A DNA stretch of 64,000 nucleotides from Ascaris suum (GCA_013433145.1 CM024173.1:2079101-2143100); one strand, 5' to 3'. Counted from the first letter of the stretch, positions 49,386 through 63,337 are shown. A program made the numbers and translations. Notes: generated from the sequence alone by a model not told the origin.

Positions 49386-52300
49386 ATATTTTTCTATTTG
49401 TGTGGATATATATTTTGTAAAAGAGAGATTAATTTCAAAAAAAACCAATATTATTACAGATGAATATTTTAACATTTGTATTATTATTGAATAAAAAAAA
49501 AAGAAATGATTAACAATAAATAGAAAACAAAAAAATGTGCTGAATATGGCAAATATGAACAATACAACAATTGGATTAATCAAAAAAAATACGATAATAA
49601 AAACGAAACACATTAAACATCAACAAATACGGCAAATACGATAGCAAAAACAAATTAAAAAAATTCCCCATTATTAAGGAATGATAAAATTCCAAAAGGA
49701 AATAGACAATAATTTCCGTCGTATAATTTAAATAAGCCAAAACAACACTACCGGTGAGCAAATGTACTCATAAATAATAATAGGAGAAAGTTGCCAAAGA
49801 AATCGGCACGATATGTTTTTTTTTTTTTACATTCCGCTCACCAGATTAAACTTTTTCAAAAGTTACCAAAAAAAGTAATAAAAAGTACGTAATTATACAT
49901 TTATGTTTCAACTTACCCGGAAAATTTCCCTATTTCACGTTCACCAAATTTTTGAAATTTAAAGACATCAATTGCGAAAAAAATTACAATTTTCTATCGA
50001 TGGGTTTTCATCATTGCACTGATTGAGTATGAAAAAAGAAGCGAATTTCTTGCGGACAATGATCTAATTACTTTAAAGAATGTTTGATGTATTATTTTAC
50101 CTATTCGATTATCAATCGGCCATTTATGGAGCTGGTTGGTCAAACAAGCGAAATGCAAAAGTGAGAGTCGTACCAATACTCTTATATTTTGAAAAAAATA
50201 TCCGGCTCATAGGGAATTTAACTTCACCAATCGTAAAATACATGCGACAAGCATCTTTGAAGAGTCGATAAATTTTTTCAAGCGTAATTCATCGAAGTGA
50301 AAATTTGCATACGCGTTACAACCAGTGTACTTCCTTATAAAACTTAGCAAGTACACTGGTTGCATCGATAATTCCCCAGTTAAACCCTCTCGAGAAGAGA
50401 TAGATAGGCACAATAACATATACACACATGAATATGGATATAATACCATCATAATATTTTATATATGCAAATTTGCAAATAGCCCATAGAAAATAACGCG
50501 AATAAATGTGTACACACAAGGCACTTGTTGAATGTTGTTTTTTTTTAAAAACTAGACACCAAAAAAAAAAATCTGCATATATTGCATAACTTTTTACAAA
50601 AAAAGAAAAAAATTATTGGCATCGTTAAAACGGAGTAGATATCAAAGAGAGGACGATTTATGAGGCGAGAACAAACGAGCACACAACTGACGACACAACG
50701 AATTACCTCAAGAAAGAGGCTTGAAAATCATTTCCCTTTCATAATCAAGCACTAATATCCCATCAAACTGATAGCAATTAAATAGGTATAAACTTGATTG
50801 TCACTAATCACCGAAAAGAATCCTCGATCCAAAAGATAATAGGAAAGAATCAATAAATTTTTCAATTTATTCATGCAATTTATTCATAATATGAGTGATT
50901 CATTAAAATTTTTTAGCGTTGAACGCCAAATCTTCTTCAATAGAAAATGCTTTATGTTAGAAAAAAAAATAAAGTAAAGATAAAATGATGCATATATAGT
51001 ATGCATTTATTTGCGCAAAACGAATGAAAGAAATTTAATTATTAAATGAAAAAATAAAAATAAAAATGGAAATTAACGAAGAAAACAATAACATATGTTC
51101 GTTGAAGCATTTCAAATTTAAGTGCAGCAAATATTTCGATCTGTAAAAAAAAAAGAGAGATTTATTGACGTTTTATATTGGCTTATATAAGAGGCTAAAA
51201 AAAATCGCTGAGATATTTGGATCGCAGAGTCTTTACTATTCGATGGACGAATATTAATAGTAAACAAGAATAACGTGAGCTCATCGTATAAGTTGACAAT
51301 GTTCGCAGTAAGTGATCGTATCATCTTTGTTTTCTTTCGACACCTCGTCAAACTTCAAATAGAGACAGTAATATCGAAATTTGAAAGAAAATACTAAAAT
51401 TTTCGAGTTAGTTGTAAATAAAAACTTTCATTTCTAAACTGAATGACTAATATCCGAAGGGTGAATATAACTAATCGAAAAATGAGAGTATAAAAATACC
51501 TAAAATTAGTTCGAAATGCCCAGAATTAAGTAACAATTATTCTGTCTAATTATTACTGAACTCATATTTAATGAGAATTCCCATAAAAAATTTTTCCATT
51601 TGCTTAAAAATTGAACTTTTAAATTAAAAAAAATTTTCAAGATATTATCACAAATGATTGAAGAACTAAAAAAAAATTCAAATGTGAGAGCGTTAAAATG
51701 CAAAGAAATAAGAGAAGCAAAGTTATGCAAAACTATAAGCGTGTAGATTTATTTATTTATTTTATATATATATGAAAATCTCGTGTTAAATTTCTCCCAT
51801 AAAATATTTTCAGCTCCTCTATTCACCATCATAGGAATTGCTAGGAGTCATTTGTAATTTACATTCAACAATTATCGTAGAAAAATTCAAAATTTCATTG
51901 TCACGAGATCTCTTGACCATTAATGACGTCAGCGTGGCGACTCGTGATTATGTCCACAACAGTACTATTGTGTTTACGAATAAGTTTTGCACACACATAC
52001 ACACACACACACAAAAAAAAAAGAAAAGCGAAGCGTGACATTTTTGAGAAGAGAAAAGAGAAAGAGATACAACGAATTTGTTCACTAAGGCGTAAGGGAA
52101 GGCACAAACACGTACCAGCACATATCCAAAAGGCAATCATCCATTCACTTAACGAATATTTCGTTATTCATAAAAGAAAAAAGAAGAAAACAAACGAAAT
52201 ATTAATTTCTAAGAAAATTGAAAGAAAAAAAGAAACTCGGAGACTAGTCAAGAGTAATATCGTCCGTGAAAAAAATTTTTTTGCATCATCTAGTCGATTA

Positions 52301-52633
52301 GACAGAACAAAAAAAAAAACACTACATTAAACCGGAAATTCAAAATTCTTCAAAGAATAGCCATTCTTTCATAAAATTTTTGATAGGTGAAAATTAATCC
52401 ATTGCAAAAAATGACCCGATTGATAAGGTGCAAGAAAATATACTTGAAATAAATTTTTTTTTTTTCATTATTCCTTAAAAACTTTAAGAAAAAAATTGTT
52501 TTTTTTTTTTGCTAAAAAAATTTCCACATTTTTATCAATAGTTTGTGCGCCGCATTGGAAATATTCCTAATGACAATAAAGATCCCCTGAAGATCATTAT
52601 CGGCTATCGTCAGCCATAAAACAATAAAATCAC

Positions 52634-55600
52634 TCATTCCATATTACAAATAACAGACTGAATCTGTGAATAGACCTTACGACTATGTGATACCCATTGC
52701 TTATCGAAATCAGTGCACGATTCAAGAAGAGAGCCAGCGATTGCACTAATCCTTCGCATTAGCTCACGAGTGTTCTTTAGCTCGAGTTGTTTAGCAGCTA
52801 ATGTTCTCTCTAGTTCAAGCACTCGTTGTCGATTGGATTCGCAATTGGCGCATACTTTTGGGATCATCGTATCAGGTGATTCGGAACCACCCGAAAGATT
52901 ATCCGAATCAGAAAGATGTGTAGGTGAACGTGATACAGTTGTAGCGATCACTGGCGATATCTTCTGCGGACTGCAAATAAAACATTTGATTCCAATTAAA
53001 GCTCGTCATAATAGAAAAATTAAGTGAAAAAACATCCTCTTAGCATGCACTCTAACGTTCCTATATGCAAAAGTGCACTATTGTACATCATAACCTCTAA
53101 TATAAAGAGAATAAATCACAATATAATAAAGTCAAATTATGCAAATTGAATCGGATAGCTTTAATGTGCTAGATGACAAGCTGTATAAAGTTTGAAATTT
53201 TCACTCTTTGAAACTAGAAGAATATAAAAACACCAAAAAGTGAGATTGAAATATCTCATTACAAAACAATGAGAATTAAATCCAATTTATAATCGTAAAG
53301 AAAAAAAGATCCAATTAAACGAGGATATATTTCTTCCATATATCTCACTACATCAGTAGATTGATATTCAAAAAAAAAATTTTTTTTTAATGAGAAGAAA
53401 AAATTCGCCGCCAAAATCATAAAGCTTAAGCATTCATATGAAAATCCCCTCTCGATGATTTCAGTTCTATAAGGGAACTATTAAACGATCAATGCCATTG
53501 TAGAGATCGAAAACTAGAAGAGCTCAAAAATGTTTAGCAAATACCTCGAGGCACATGATGAACTCGTCGCGCTATCCGAATGAGCAATACTCGTCGAGCC
53601 ATCATTCGCCGTACTCAACGGTATAGGAGGTACAAAAACTGCCGACGGAAGTAATGATGGATTAAGTTTCATCTGTAAGTTCGATAAAAAAATTTAACCT
53701 ATAGCAGTAAAAATTTCATAATTGATTGCCAAATGAGGGGAAAAAATTTTCTCGGTAGTTTGCATGAATACTAATAAAAAAATGATGTGTTTACATTAAA
53801 TTCAAGGTAAAAAAAAACGTTCGCATAATTCTTCATAGTATTATAAATTAGCATTTAATCCTCTCTTTATTATTTCGATAATAATATAATAATTTATAGT
53901 AAAATATTTGAAATATGTAAATTGCAAAAAAAAAAATTAATTTAGTGGATATCCCATAATTTAGAGACTCTTAATTTAAAAAATATTCTATGCAGATTTC
54001 TCTCTATGCAGATTTCGGCGCTTTTTGACCTCATTACTTTATGAATATAATATCACATTAAAACTAAAACTAATTGAAAATTAACCAGTAGACTTGTGAA
54101 CTTGGCAAATCGTATAGCGCACCATCCAGGTGCACAAATTAAATCATAGGTAAAATGTAAACGACTGCTATTTTGCATGCGACTTTCATTTTATGCAGTT
54201 TTATTGATTGCTGCGATGTGTATAAATACAATAACGATTATCAACAATAATAATAAAAATAAAAAAAAATATTAATAATATTTTATCACTAAATTAACTC
54301 ATTAGAAACTATACGCTAACAATGATCTATTCAAAGAGTTCATTGTCGGTAATTCTCAGATATTTTATTATAATCAACAAAAAAAAAAAAAACGCTTCAT
54401 GAACAAGTATATGGATTTTCAATCGAACAAATGAGCATTTCAAATGTATCAATAAACTTTCTCATTTTAGGCTCGTTAATAATCGGTGATTATGAGCATG
54501 AAACAATTAGACAATTCTTTCTTTCACTTTATAAGAGATATAAGAATGCTCTCTTCTTCTGTTCTTCTATGAATTCAACCGTTTCATCATCATTTATCTA
54601 GGATTGCTATCTAACCGCTAATATTTTAGTCGAGTATATTAAAGAATCTATTAAATTTTTATTAAAGATAGATGAATAAGTTGGTATAAATTATACCTCG
54701 CCGGTTGTATTCGAAGCATTTGTGTTTATCGATTGTGGATTAGGATTGAGTACACCGTTGCGGAAGTGTACAAAACTGAGATGAAGAGTGAATGACGCTT
54801 GTGTATTGAAATGTTTCATACAGAAGATACAAAAGAAATTATTTTGTCCGTTATGTTGTTGTGATTGTTGTGATTGTTGTGCACTAACGACTCCATTCGC
54901 CATAAGATTCTCGGCGAAATTTTGCAATGCATTCGCTTGAAATAAAGGATTTGTTGAAACTACTTGAGCAGCGGCTGCATTTTGTTGCGCAGCCGCAGCC
55001 GCAGCTAACGCCCGTTGTTGTTGTTGAGCAACAAGCACTTGTGCTACCTAAAATTATGAAGAAATACAACAACATAACTCCACGAATAATGTTATTATAA
55101 TAGGATGATACAAAAACTATGATCAAAATATTCCAATAATATAATGAAAAATTATTGAATAAAAAAAAATCAAAGGTAAGAATTAAAAGAAATATTGCAT
55201 TAATTAAGTTTCTACAATAAAACAAATGAAAATATCCCATCAATTTTAATTGCAAAAAGAAATGAATACGATTTATTCGTTGATATTATCAGCAACTTGA
55301 AATATATAAATATTTATCAGAATTAATCATAATGAAAGAAATAATTATCAATATGCTAATTACGAGATTTTTTTTTTCTTTTTTTTTGCTCAACAAATTC
55401 ATAAAGAATTATATATGGAAAAAATTCGCTTATAAATCACTACTCATTTTACTCTTTTTTTTTGAATACTTTGGATTCTTTAAATTCTTTTAAGAGATAA
55501 CAAACGAATACATAATTGTTTAGAAATATTTGAAGCAAAAAATTACGAGAGTTTGGTATAGAAAGATATAAATAGAAGAAAAAATAAAATAATTTTCTCA

Positions 55601-56610
55601 TTAAAAAACATTTCACTTTAATCATTTTCTTTAAATTTTTATTAAGTGATCAAATAGGATATTGATCGATTGATGCTAAAATATGCTAAAATGAATGCAA
55701 TTAAGACTGAAAATATATGAAAATTAAAATCATCAAATATGCAAAAAGAAATGAAAAATTTACATATTTTTAAATGAATTTTTAATATTCAATTACTAAA
55801 TATTAATAATGAGAAATTTATTAAGTAAACTCAACTCACCTTATTCATATCGTCATGAGAAAAATTAACTGCTGGTAGGGAGGAATTTGAGTGACGACGA
55901 GGAGAATTTGAGTCAATCTTAGAGACATCACTGAGAGGGGTGCTGGTGCGGGTTGTTGAATGACTTCTGCAAAAACAACTCTATCACACTCTGGATCTCA
56001 CTCTTATCAGTTATCATCTTATCACCACAGTTGCGAAATGCCCTCTTTCCTTATGCTTATCACTGCTCATAATGTGTTATCAATAAATAATAAATTAAAC
56101 AGAAAAAACTTTTAATTACTAAAAAAATATCACTTTGGTATTTGAACGCTTTATGCTGTAAAAGTTGCAATTTTGAACAAATATTTGGATGATGTCACTG
56201 CGATAAGAAATACAATCAGATACTAGAAAAATAACTTTTTTAATGGGTCAGAAAAAAAGATTAAGTGAGAGAGAGGGATTCAATCGTTTCAGTTAGGCCC
56301 CTTTTGCCCTTTAACCTCTGATTTGTCCCCAAATTATATGCAAATTCCTTCTCTTTCGAAGCTCGACTAGGTGTTGTGTAATTGCCAACAAGGCCAGAGG
56401 TTAAGGTTTTTTTTATTAAGCCTCAACAAAATAAACAATGCTAAAGCGGAGGAGATAACACGACGGCAAGGGGGACGTGGCTCGGACAGCAGCGTGGCAC
56501 GAATGGTGCCACTTTAGCGCCAATGAGCACCAGGAACTCATCACGCCCGGGACATTTCGCGGTCGGGCTGCGCAAGGCTACGGTCCCAACCGACTCTCAC
56601 AAGGGTGGTA

Positions 56611-56674
<64 letters not shown>

Positions 56675-59316
56675 CTAAAGGTACAAAATAGCTAGGGTGA
56701 AAGAAGAAGTAAGCAAAACAAATGAGACCTGTTGCCGGGTGTTCCTTTGCATTTGAGGAGATGCTCATCGAGTTGAAGCTGTTTGATGAATGAACGACCA
56801 CATTTCTCGCATGAAAACCCTCTTTCAGCATGTATTTTCATATGGCGATTGAGGTCGAATTTGAAGATGAATGTTTTCTGGCAGAGTTGACATTGATGAG
56901 GGCGCCCACCAGCATGAATCATTAAATGTTGTGTGAGGTGACCTTTCTGAAATATAAATTTAAAAAAAATTTAACTTCGAATAATCAACTTTTCAAATTT
57001 TAGTTTTTTTTTTTCCAAAAATCTGACAATTAAAAGAATAAAAATTAGATTGTATTCTTTGAAGGGGGAGAAAAACAAATGAATCAGACTCGAAATGAAC
57101 GAAATATTCGAAGAGACATTACGGCAAGCATTTTACGGGCAAAGAAACATTAGACATAGCCATCTCATATACAGTCGGCTATAATCATGCCAAGCAATGA
57201 TATGGTACCTCCACTATAATTTACCGTATATGTAGATCATTTTGTCGCTTTTATAGATTTAAAAATTATGGTCATTTATAAACTTTCAAGGACGAAAAAA
57301 AATCTCTCAAGCAGATTGAAATTTACATAGAAGATATTTCTTTCTGTTCGGCTGTCTTTAAAATAAGGAAAGAATACCGTACATAGGATGGACTACTGTA
57401 TAGGGTATGGTAATAAGTTCCAAGCTTTTTGTCGAATAGCTTGAAAAAGACGAAGAAAGGGGTGGGATAAGAGGAGAGAGGTACGTGAACTTGCCGCTTC
57501 CTTATTGCTGGAAGATTAAAAAGTACAACGCGGTTTACTTTGCAGGTATAGTGCTGGAGAATGAACGTTATAATTTTCCATTATATAAATCTTTTGCATT
57601 TTAAGGATCCAATGGCGTTTTATGCAAATAGCTCGTTTGGTTAGGACATATGATCGTGAAGCAGTAAGTCACTGGTACGGATTCTGCTAACGATCACATA
57701 GTTATCATCGAATATAAATTATCTTAACCGAATCGTAAACAAAACAGTTATCATCTAATTTTTGAGTAAGACTAAACATTTTTCACGATATTTTCATTAT
57801 TTAGTTGTATAAATAGATAAACGAATAATAACCTGAAAGAAAGCCTTCCCACAATGTGGGCATACATGAGAACGTTCACCGGTATGCCACATCCAATGTT
57901 TTTTAAGCAATTGCCGAGTGCCGAACTCTTTACCACATTGTGTGCACGTATGTGGTTGTTCACCACTATGAATACGCATATGCGTACTCAATTCACGTTT
58001 CACTGCGAACACCGTATGACATTCATCGCATTCGTATTGTGGCTTATCACGATGTGTATGCGTATAATGTACGTTCAACTATAAATCATTCATTTAATTA
58101 TTGATTATTAATTAATGATGAGAAATTTTTGATTATTGAAAGCTAACTGATACAACAATGAAGCAAATTTTTTTTTAAAATCAGTAACTACAATAGGTTT
58201 TAACATCTACTTCATAGTGTAAGTAACCTGCTTTCTATCGTTACTTATTTTATTTTAATAAAAATTTCAATTTTCTCTTCACAATAATGCCAGATCAATG
58301 GTGTCAATGATCGGATAGTAACTATAGAATTAGATCTTGATCTTTTTAAGCGCCAAACTTGAATAATTGAATCAACTTACAGCATAAGTTGAAAATTGAA
58401 TTTGCCATTTGACTTATCATTATAGATCTCAAAACTGTGACACTGCTAACAAGTACAATCAGAGTACCACAAAGGCATCAGAAGCAACTTGGAAAAAAAT
58501 GCAGCGTACTACCTGTATATTTTTAAATACACAAATCTAAACTATAGCGGAAGTTTCAGTGAGAAAAATAACGTCTAAATATTAAAAAAAAAAAATAAAC
58601 ATTAAAAAAAAAGGACCTGCGAACGTTCTTCGAAAATTTTCGGACAAAAGCGGCAACCGAATCCTTTACCCTCATCACCGTTCATTGTTTCATCCATACC
58701 GTATCCAACACCATCCATTGTCGCATCGAAATTAGAGATATCCGAACTGCTTGGTGAGTTACCACCACTTTCCGCCTCATGTCCATCCTAAATATTATCT
58801 CTTTATTCATTTAAAGAAATTGCTTATTGAAGCCAGTATGACGACATACATATTTTAGAGCTCAGAACAACTTAGGGGCTTAAAGCGAAGCATTGAGGGA
58901 ATAGAAGAGGTTGACAATGACCCTTCAGGCTAGACTCTAAGGTTAAAGTCAACTTCAACGATGAAAACTTTAATTCCAATCAATCGATTGCATCTTTGTT
59001 TGAGACTGACTTGTGCCTTGACTGCAAAATGTAACTTCGAAACAAGCACCTTATGCAAAGTAAAGGTGAGTAAAACAGTAAGTAAGTAAGGAATTACATG
59101 ATCCATGTTGTTATCTTTAGTGTCATCAACGACTAGCCCCTCGTCCTCTTCTCTGAGAGGTTCGCTTCGCTCAGGAGTTCGAGGAGCTCGGGGTAGTGTC
59201 GGCTCGGTACGGTTAAGTCCCGCATGGGTACTTTCCATGTGCTGTTCGAGATCATCGAGAGTTGCATACGAGTTTGGGCATTCATTGCACACATAACAGC
59301 ATTCATCCATCGACAT
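52634..59316 (-). CDS. C2H2 zinc-finger protein, 598 residues, eight exons
   Basis: A likely nuclear, DNA-binding regulator. Exons: 59316-59098, 58787-58617, 58078-57833, 56946-56729, 55966-55840, 55047-54697, 53672-53545, 52970-52634. Every junction has GT-AG ends and keeps frame. Fingers (Cys, Cys, His, His): 10/13/26/31, 118/121/134/139, 147/150/163/167, 175/178/191/195, 203/206/219/223, 231/234/247/251, a C2HC finger 258/261/274/278, and an isolated finger 400/403/416/421. Fingers 2 to 7 form one array with classic TGE-type linkers between 4 and 5. A Gln/Ala-rich segment (about 335-360) and QQSQQSQQ precede finger 8. The C-terminus has a CANC pair (527/530) and a heptad-rich helix (about 531-570), so probably dimerises. 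ATG 59316 is chosen because an in-frame TAA lies 16 codons upstream with no good acceptor between. I do not recognise a named orthologue. Confidence 0.93.
56458..56612. other. GC-rich island next to a (TA)n array
   Basis: About 150 bp of markedly GC-rich sequence (for example GGCAAGGGGGACGTGGCTCG) inside the zinc-finger gene intron 56728-55967, ending directly at the (TA)n array at 56613. No domain in any frame. It contrasts sharply with the AT-rich intron, suggesting an inserted element. Confidence 0.6.
56613..56673. repeat. (TA)n microsatellite
   Basis: TA run of about 60 bp in an intron of the zinc-finger gene, starting at the edge of a GC-rich island and ending about 55 bp from the exon 56946-56729 donor. 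Confidence 0.98.
57833..58787 (-). CDS. Exons 2 and 3 of the zinc-finger gene (fingers 2-5)
   Basis: Exon 58787-58617 carries an acidic Ser-rich stretch and the start of finger 2 (CRFCPKIF). Exon 58078-57833 completes it and adds fingers 3 and 4 and most of finger 5 (THMRIHSGEQPHTC, then HWMWHTGERSHVCPHCGKAF). The finger 5 histidines come from exon 56946-56729 (KGHLTQHLMIH), a splice inside a finger. Phase 0 on all three joins. Confidence 0.94.
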
Positions 59317-59825
59317 TCTCAACGAGTCGGGTATGACTTCCCCAAACGTTAAGACTTACACTCCGAGCGTTAACAGAATTCTCTATAAGAATATGATGAT
59401 TATCGCACATATCCGTTTATTTCATTGCTACAGTATCGACGAGGCATCGTTTAATGATAATTATAAAACGAAGAAGTAGACAATAATATATGAAGAGTGA
59501 GGAAAAATAAAGAGAAAGTAATGTTCATGAAAATATAATTACTTTCCCTTCCTTGGAAGGATTAGGAAGTTCCATTTATTACTGTTGCTTTCTCTCGAAT
59601 ACCACTCTTGCCGTAGGTATGAGATCTTGAAATGTTTGATTTAATGAAGGAATGTTTGAGGTTGCAGTGGGGATACGTGATTCAAGGCGAAATGGCACAC
59701 TGCTGCTAAATGGCTGCGCTACTTTTTTGTTAGAAATCATCTCTGCCCCTAGTTTCTGCTAGGATGAAGTAATATGAGCTGCACCCGTCTGTACCTCTTC
59801 ATTCTTCCTTTCATCCCCTGTCGTC

Positions 59826-59939
<114 letters not shown>

Positions 59940-60837
59940 GATTTATATTTATATGATGCTGCAACATTATCACCAGATTACTTAGCTGTCTGAAGGTAGA
60001 AAAATAAATAAAGATGTAAAACCCTCCTACAGTTTCGAGGAAAGGAAAGGTAAGTAAAACAGTTGGGAAGTTGATATGTAAAAAGATGATGGCAGAACGC
60101 CCTTTAGAATGAACTAAAAGTTCTTTCAACCCCTCAACAAATCCTCGAACTCAAAAAAGCGATTTGAAGGAACGCTGAGTAGGCTTGCGGCCGCATGAAA
60201 CACCCAATGAATGTTATTCGATGGATGTGAAGTGCATCAGCTTGAACGCATTCTTGAGATAATATAACAGTACCGCCAACTTCTCTTAATATGTAAACAT
60301 AACGCCGCCGATCCAAAAGGAAACGTACTCAAACTGCAATGAATTTACCGGAGGATATTGTTCATCATCATGCATACTGCTTACTAATCTTTTAAGTAAT
60401 TATATAAGCCAAACAGTAATTAACTGTGTAATCGATCTTTTTACTTCCTATCATCAATTCCTAGTAAGTTTATAAATTATTTACTTTATTTCGTTACAAT
60501 TCCATAGTAGCGTGCCATTTGGAAGGTTATTGCCGCTGTAGATATGCGCGGTTCGTTAGAAAATTCAGATAAAATCAAAGGAATTAAAAAATATCGTTAA
60601 GAGAGACAACACTCCTCGTTATATATTTTAACCAAACAAGCACATCCTATTCTTGACTGTTTGATCGTCGCGTTGACATGCTGCAGCGATCAAATATCGC
60701 CGAACGGCCTAGCATTTTGATTCTTAGAACTACAATAGAGAAAACTGTGTTGTTGACCTTTGCTTGCTAAGTACGGCATCGATACAATGAAGGACATGGC
60801 TGAAGGTTGCAAACTCTCCAGGAAGTATAGGAGGTAC

Positions 60838-62656
60838 TTGCAAATACTCGGCTAGGGTTTTGGGAATCTCGCATTGTCGAGCTATCGCTAGAAGAGGGGG
60901 ATGGATAATGTCGCACAAATTGTGCTTTCACAAAAACTGAAATATTCAATCGTTACAGGTCGATGATCGTAGAGTGGAATTGCCCAGTTGAAACACATAA
61001 AATCAAGCAAAAAAAAAACCCTGTTATAAAGATAAAATGCTGCATCATCATTCGATTGTGAGGAATCACAAGCACTCTTATGAGGACAAAGAAAATATGC
61101 TAAATAAGTGGAAAGCTTTCAACTAATCGGCAGCAAATTGACCGTAGCAATACGTATATAAACAACTCTATCTTAGCATGGACCCGTTCATAAACTATAG
61201 AATATGCGACGCATCTCAATCATGCGCTAAGTGCCTCACCGAAACGGATGCTAAACGTCGCTCGTTTACACAAACAGTTGCTATTCAAAAATAAGCTTTC
61301 ATTTTCAATTCACTAATAATCATGTATTGCTAATGCGGAAATTAAATTGAATAGTTATGTTCTATAATAAACTTCGCATGTTGAATTTTTCGAATTTCCA
61401 TAAATCTTTAGGTTTCATTTTGTTGTTTCGAACTCATCACTAGATCAATCAGATTCATTCGCATTTCTTTGTGAATTTAATCGACTAATTATTTTATGAC
61501 GTATAATCGTTATAGAGCTTATAAAATTATACATAGCTTCATCGATATTTATTTCCTTCGAAATATTTTAGTTTGATTTCGCTCATTGTTGACGTGTTCA
61601 TCGATTCTAACTAACTTTTTTTTTTAAAACTGCTCTATAATAAACAATATTCTATACGAATTTAACTGTTCCATAATAAAGTTTGCAATTTCACGTTCAA
61701 AGAATTTCGAACTTGATCTCTGCCGACAGCGTTAATGATGCATCCACTTCTTCATCTTTTAAACTACGGCTGAGTCATGTCGATCTTCACACTATTTTGC
61801 TGCCCTTACGTGCTGAACCCCGAGGTGTTTGATATCTGTTCGCATAACGTTTTGCAGACGTTTCACCTCTTTTTTTTGCCTTTTGTTGTTATTTCCGTTG
61901 TTTGTTCGGCTCTCCATCTTTATGTTCGCGTTTTTTTGAATGTTTTTCCGCTTCAGGACAATGAAATAAAAAAAGACATAGAGCTTAACATCCGTATTGA
62001 TCTAAATTTATCATCCAAAGTTGCAAACTTAATAGATATACATAAAAAGCAATAATAATAGGTGTCTTATTCATTAATGCTTTGATTCCGTTTAATCACT
62101 GAATATGAAATCGGCAAGTGAAATAGAATGATTAGATTTTCCCAAAATTTTCTAGCACAACTCGACAGTTACCTTCTCGATTTAAATACTAATAGGTGGA
62201 AATTGAAAATTTTTGATCATTTTATTAAGTATACGAAATTTGAAAGTAAAAATTAAATAGATATGTTTTAATATAAATAATCGCATAAAGTAGCAGTTAA
62301 AAAAAAACAAAACTTTTTTAAAAATCTATTCGTTACAATTTCAAATATATGGACGCAACTATTTCCCTAGTACTATTATAGTTATTTATGATAATTTTAG
62401 AAATATATGAATGGTCTAACTTGATTTATCACACACCTTATCATTGCCCAAAATATTTACCTATGCTCATGAAAGCATTGTAGAAATCACCATAAACGAG
62501 GAGAAGTAGAGTAATAGGGAGACGAGTAAGGAGCTGATGACGAGCAAACGCAACAATTGAAACATCTGACTGACATAAGTTCATAGATGAGAATGGGCGA
62601 GGATAATCACAAGAAATCAACAGACGGCCATATCGCATGAGTGCAATTCTTTGCAT
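60838..62656 (-). CDS. Candidate minus-strand gene, two phase-compatible exons
   Basis: ATG at 62656 opens MQRIALMRYGRLLISCDYPR, then a hydrophobic stretch LLTRLPITLLLLVYGDFYNA and ends phase 1 at a GTAAAT donor (62461). The segment 60936-60838 begins after TTTCAG, accepts phase 1 and reads FVKAQFVRHYPSPSSSDSST to a GTACCT donor. A second frame over the same stretch (LAEYLQVPPILPGEFATFSH) also looks coding but meets TGA just after that acceptor. A further open stretch at 60302-60134 (RRRYVYILREVGGTVILSQE) may be the next exon. No family recognised; the model is provisional. Confidence 0.3.
61777..62055 (+). CDS. Small candidate gene, one or two exons
   Basis: ATG at 61777 reads MSIFTLFCCPYVLNPE to a possible GTGTTT donor at 61825. 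A clear acceptor, TTTTTCCGCTTCAG, ends at 61956, and 61957-62055 reads DNEIKKDIELNIRIDLNLSS then KVANLIDIHKKQ and TAA. Splicing keeps frame and gives 48 residues; unspliced it is 92 residues with a hydrophobic middle that is really pyrimidine-rich intron-like sequence. The spliced form is favoured. It may be only the end of a larger gene. It lies in an intron of, and opposite to, the minus-strand candidate. Confidence 0.4.
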   Translation: MSIFTLFCCPYVLNPEVFDICSHNVLQTFHLFFLPFVVISVVCSALHLYVRVFLNVFPLQDNEIKKDIELNIRIDLNLSSKVANLIDIHKKQ

Positions 62657-63219
62657 TAGAAATCGAAAGAAATGTGAACTGCTGTTGCAATTGATGATTG
62701 AGAGGGAATGAGACTGCTATAGATGTAAATTTGATCATAAAATCATATTTTATCAATTATATCTCTTTCTACTTCAATTGTAGATCAATTTGATCCATAT
62801 AAGAATCAACGACCTATAAACGCTGATCGTTTATTTGTAGTTTTATCTGTATATCAGATGAGTCGATATCCGTATAGCATGAAAGTATTCACACTCGTTC
62901 ATCGTTATTAGCGTTTGTGAATATGCACTATTTGGACAATAGAGTGGATTAATTCTCAGAGGAAGTGAGCGAAGAATTTGTGGATTAGCCAGGTCAGATA
63001 AAAGAACATATAAGGATGAAAAAATGTGGTTAAAGATAATTTAGAAAAGATTTCATACTCGCGACTGCATAGCATCCTATCAAGTGTTCTACGCTTCAAA
63101 TGGCTTCTGTTAATATATCGAAGATTTTTGCGATGTGACGAAAGAACGTCAAATTATATCTACATGAAATAATGAAGACTAATAGAAGCATAATTAACCG
63201 ATTTTTGCTTATTTGGGGA

Positions 63220-63315
63220 AAAAAATTTTTTTCTTTCAAATAAGCAAGAATATTTGGGAAAATTCTTTTGGATTTATATTTGGAAAAATTTGGGAAAATT
63301 TGGGAAAAAATTTGC
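63220..63315. repeat. TTGGGAAAAT tandem repeat
   Basis: Five or six copies of TTGGGAAAAT(T) with AT-rich spacers, most regular at 63253-63310. Confidence 0.85.
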
Positions 63316-63337
63316 ATAAAGTTGGAAAAAATTGCAC

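Larger units (their letters stand above)
48100..52633. other. Gene-poor spacer downstream of the zinc-finger gene
   Basis: AT-rich with short tandem repeats and a Lys-rich low-complexity stretch at 52010-52260. A minus-strand scrap near 51283-51350 reads TITYCEHCQLIR before TGA and resembles the start of a DHHC cysteine-rich domain, but nothing follows it. No intact gene seen. Confidence 0.5.

Noticed and set aside
51923..52330. Plus-strand Lys-rich ORF of 135 codons
   Set aside because: Low-complexity A-rich DNA with no domain; long frames arise from lack of TAA in AAG/AAA-rich runs.
54884..55255. Second minus-strand ORF over the Gln/Ala-rich exon
   Set aside because: Out of frame with the zinc-finger gene; the Cys/Ser-rich reading comes from CAA/GCA repeats.
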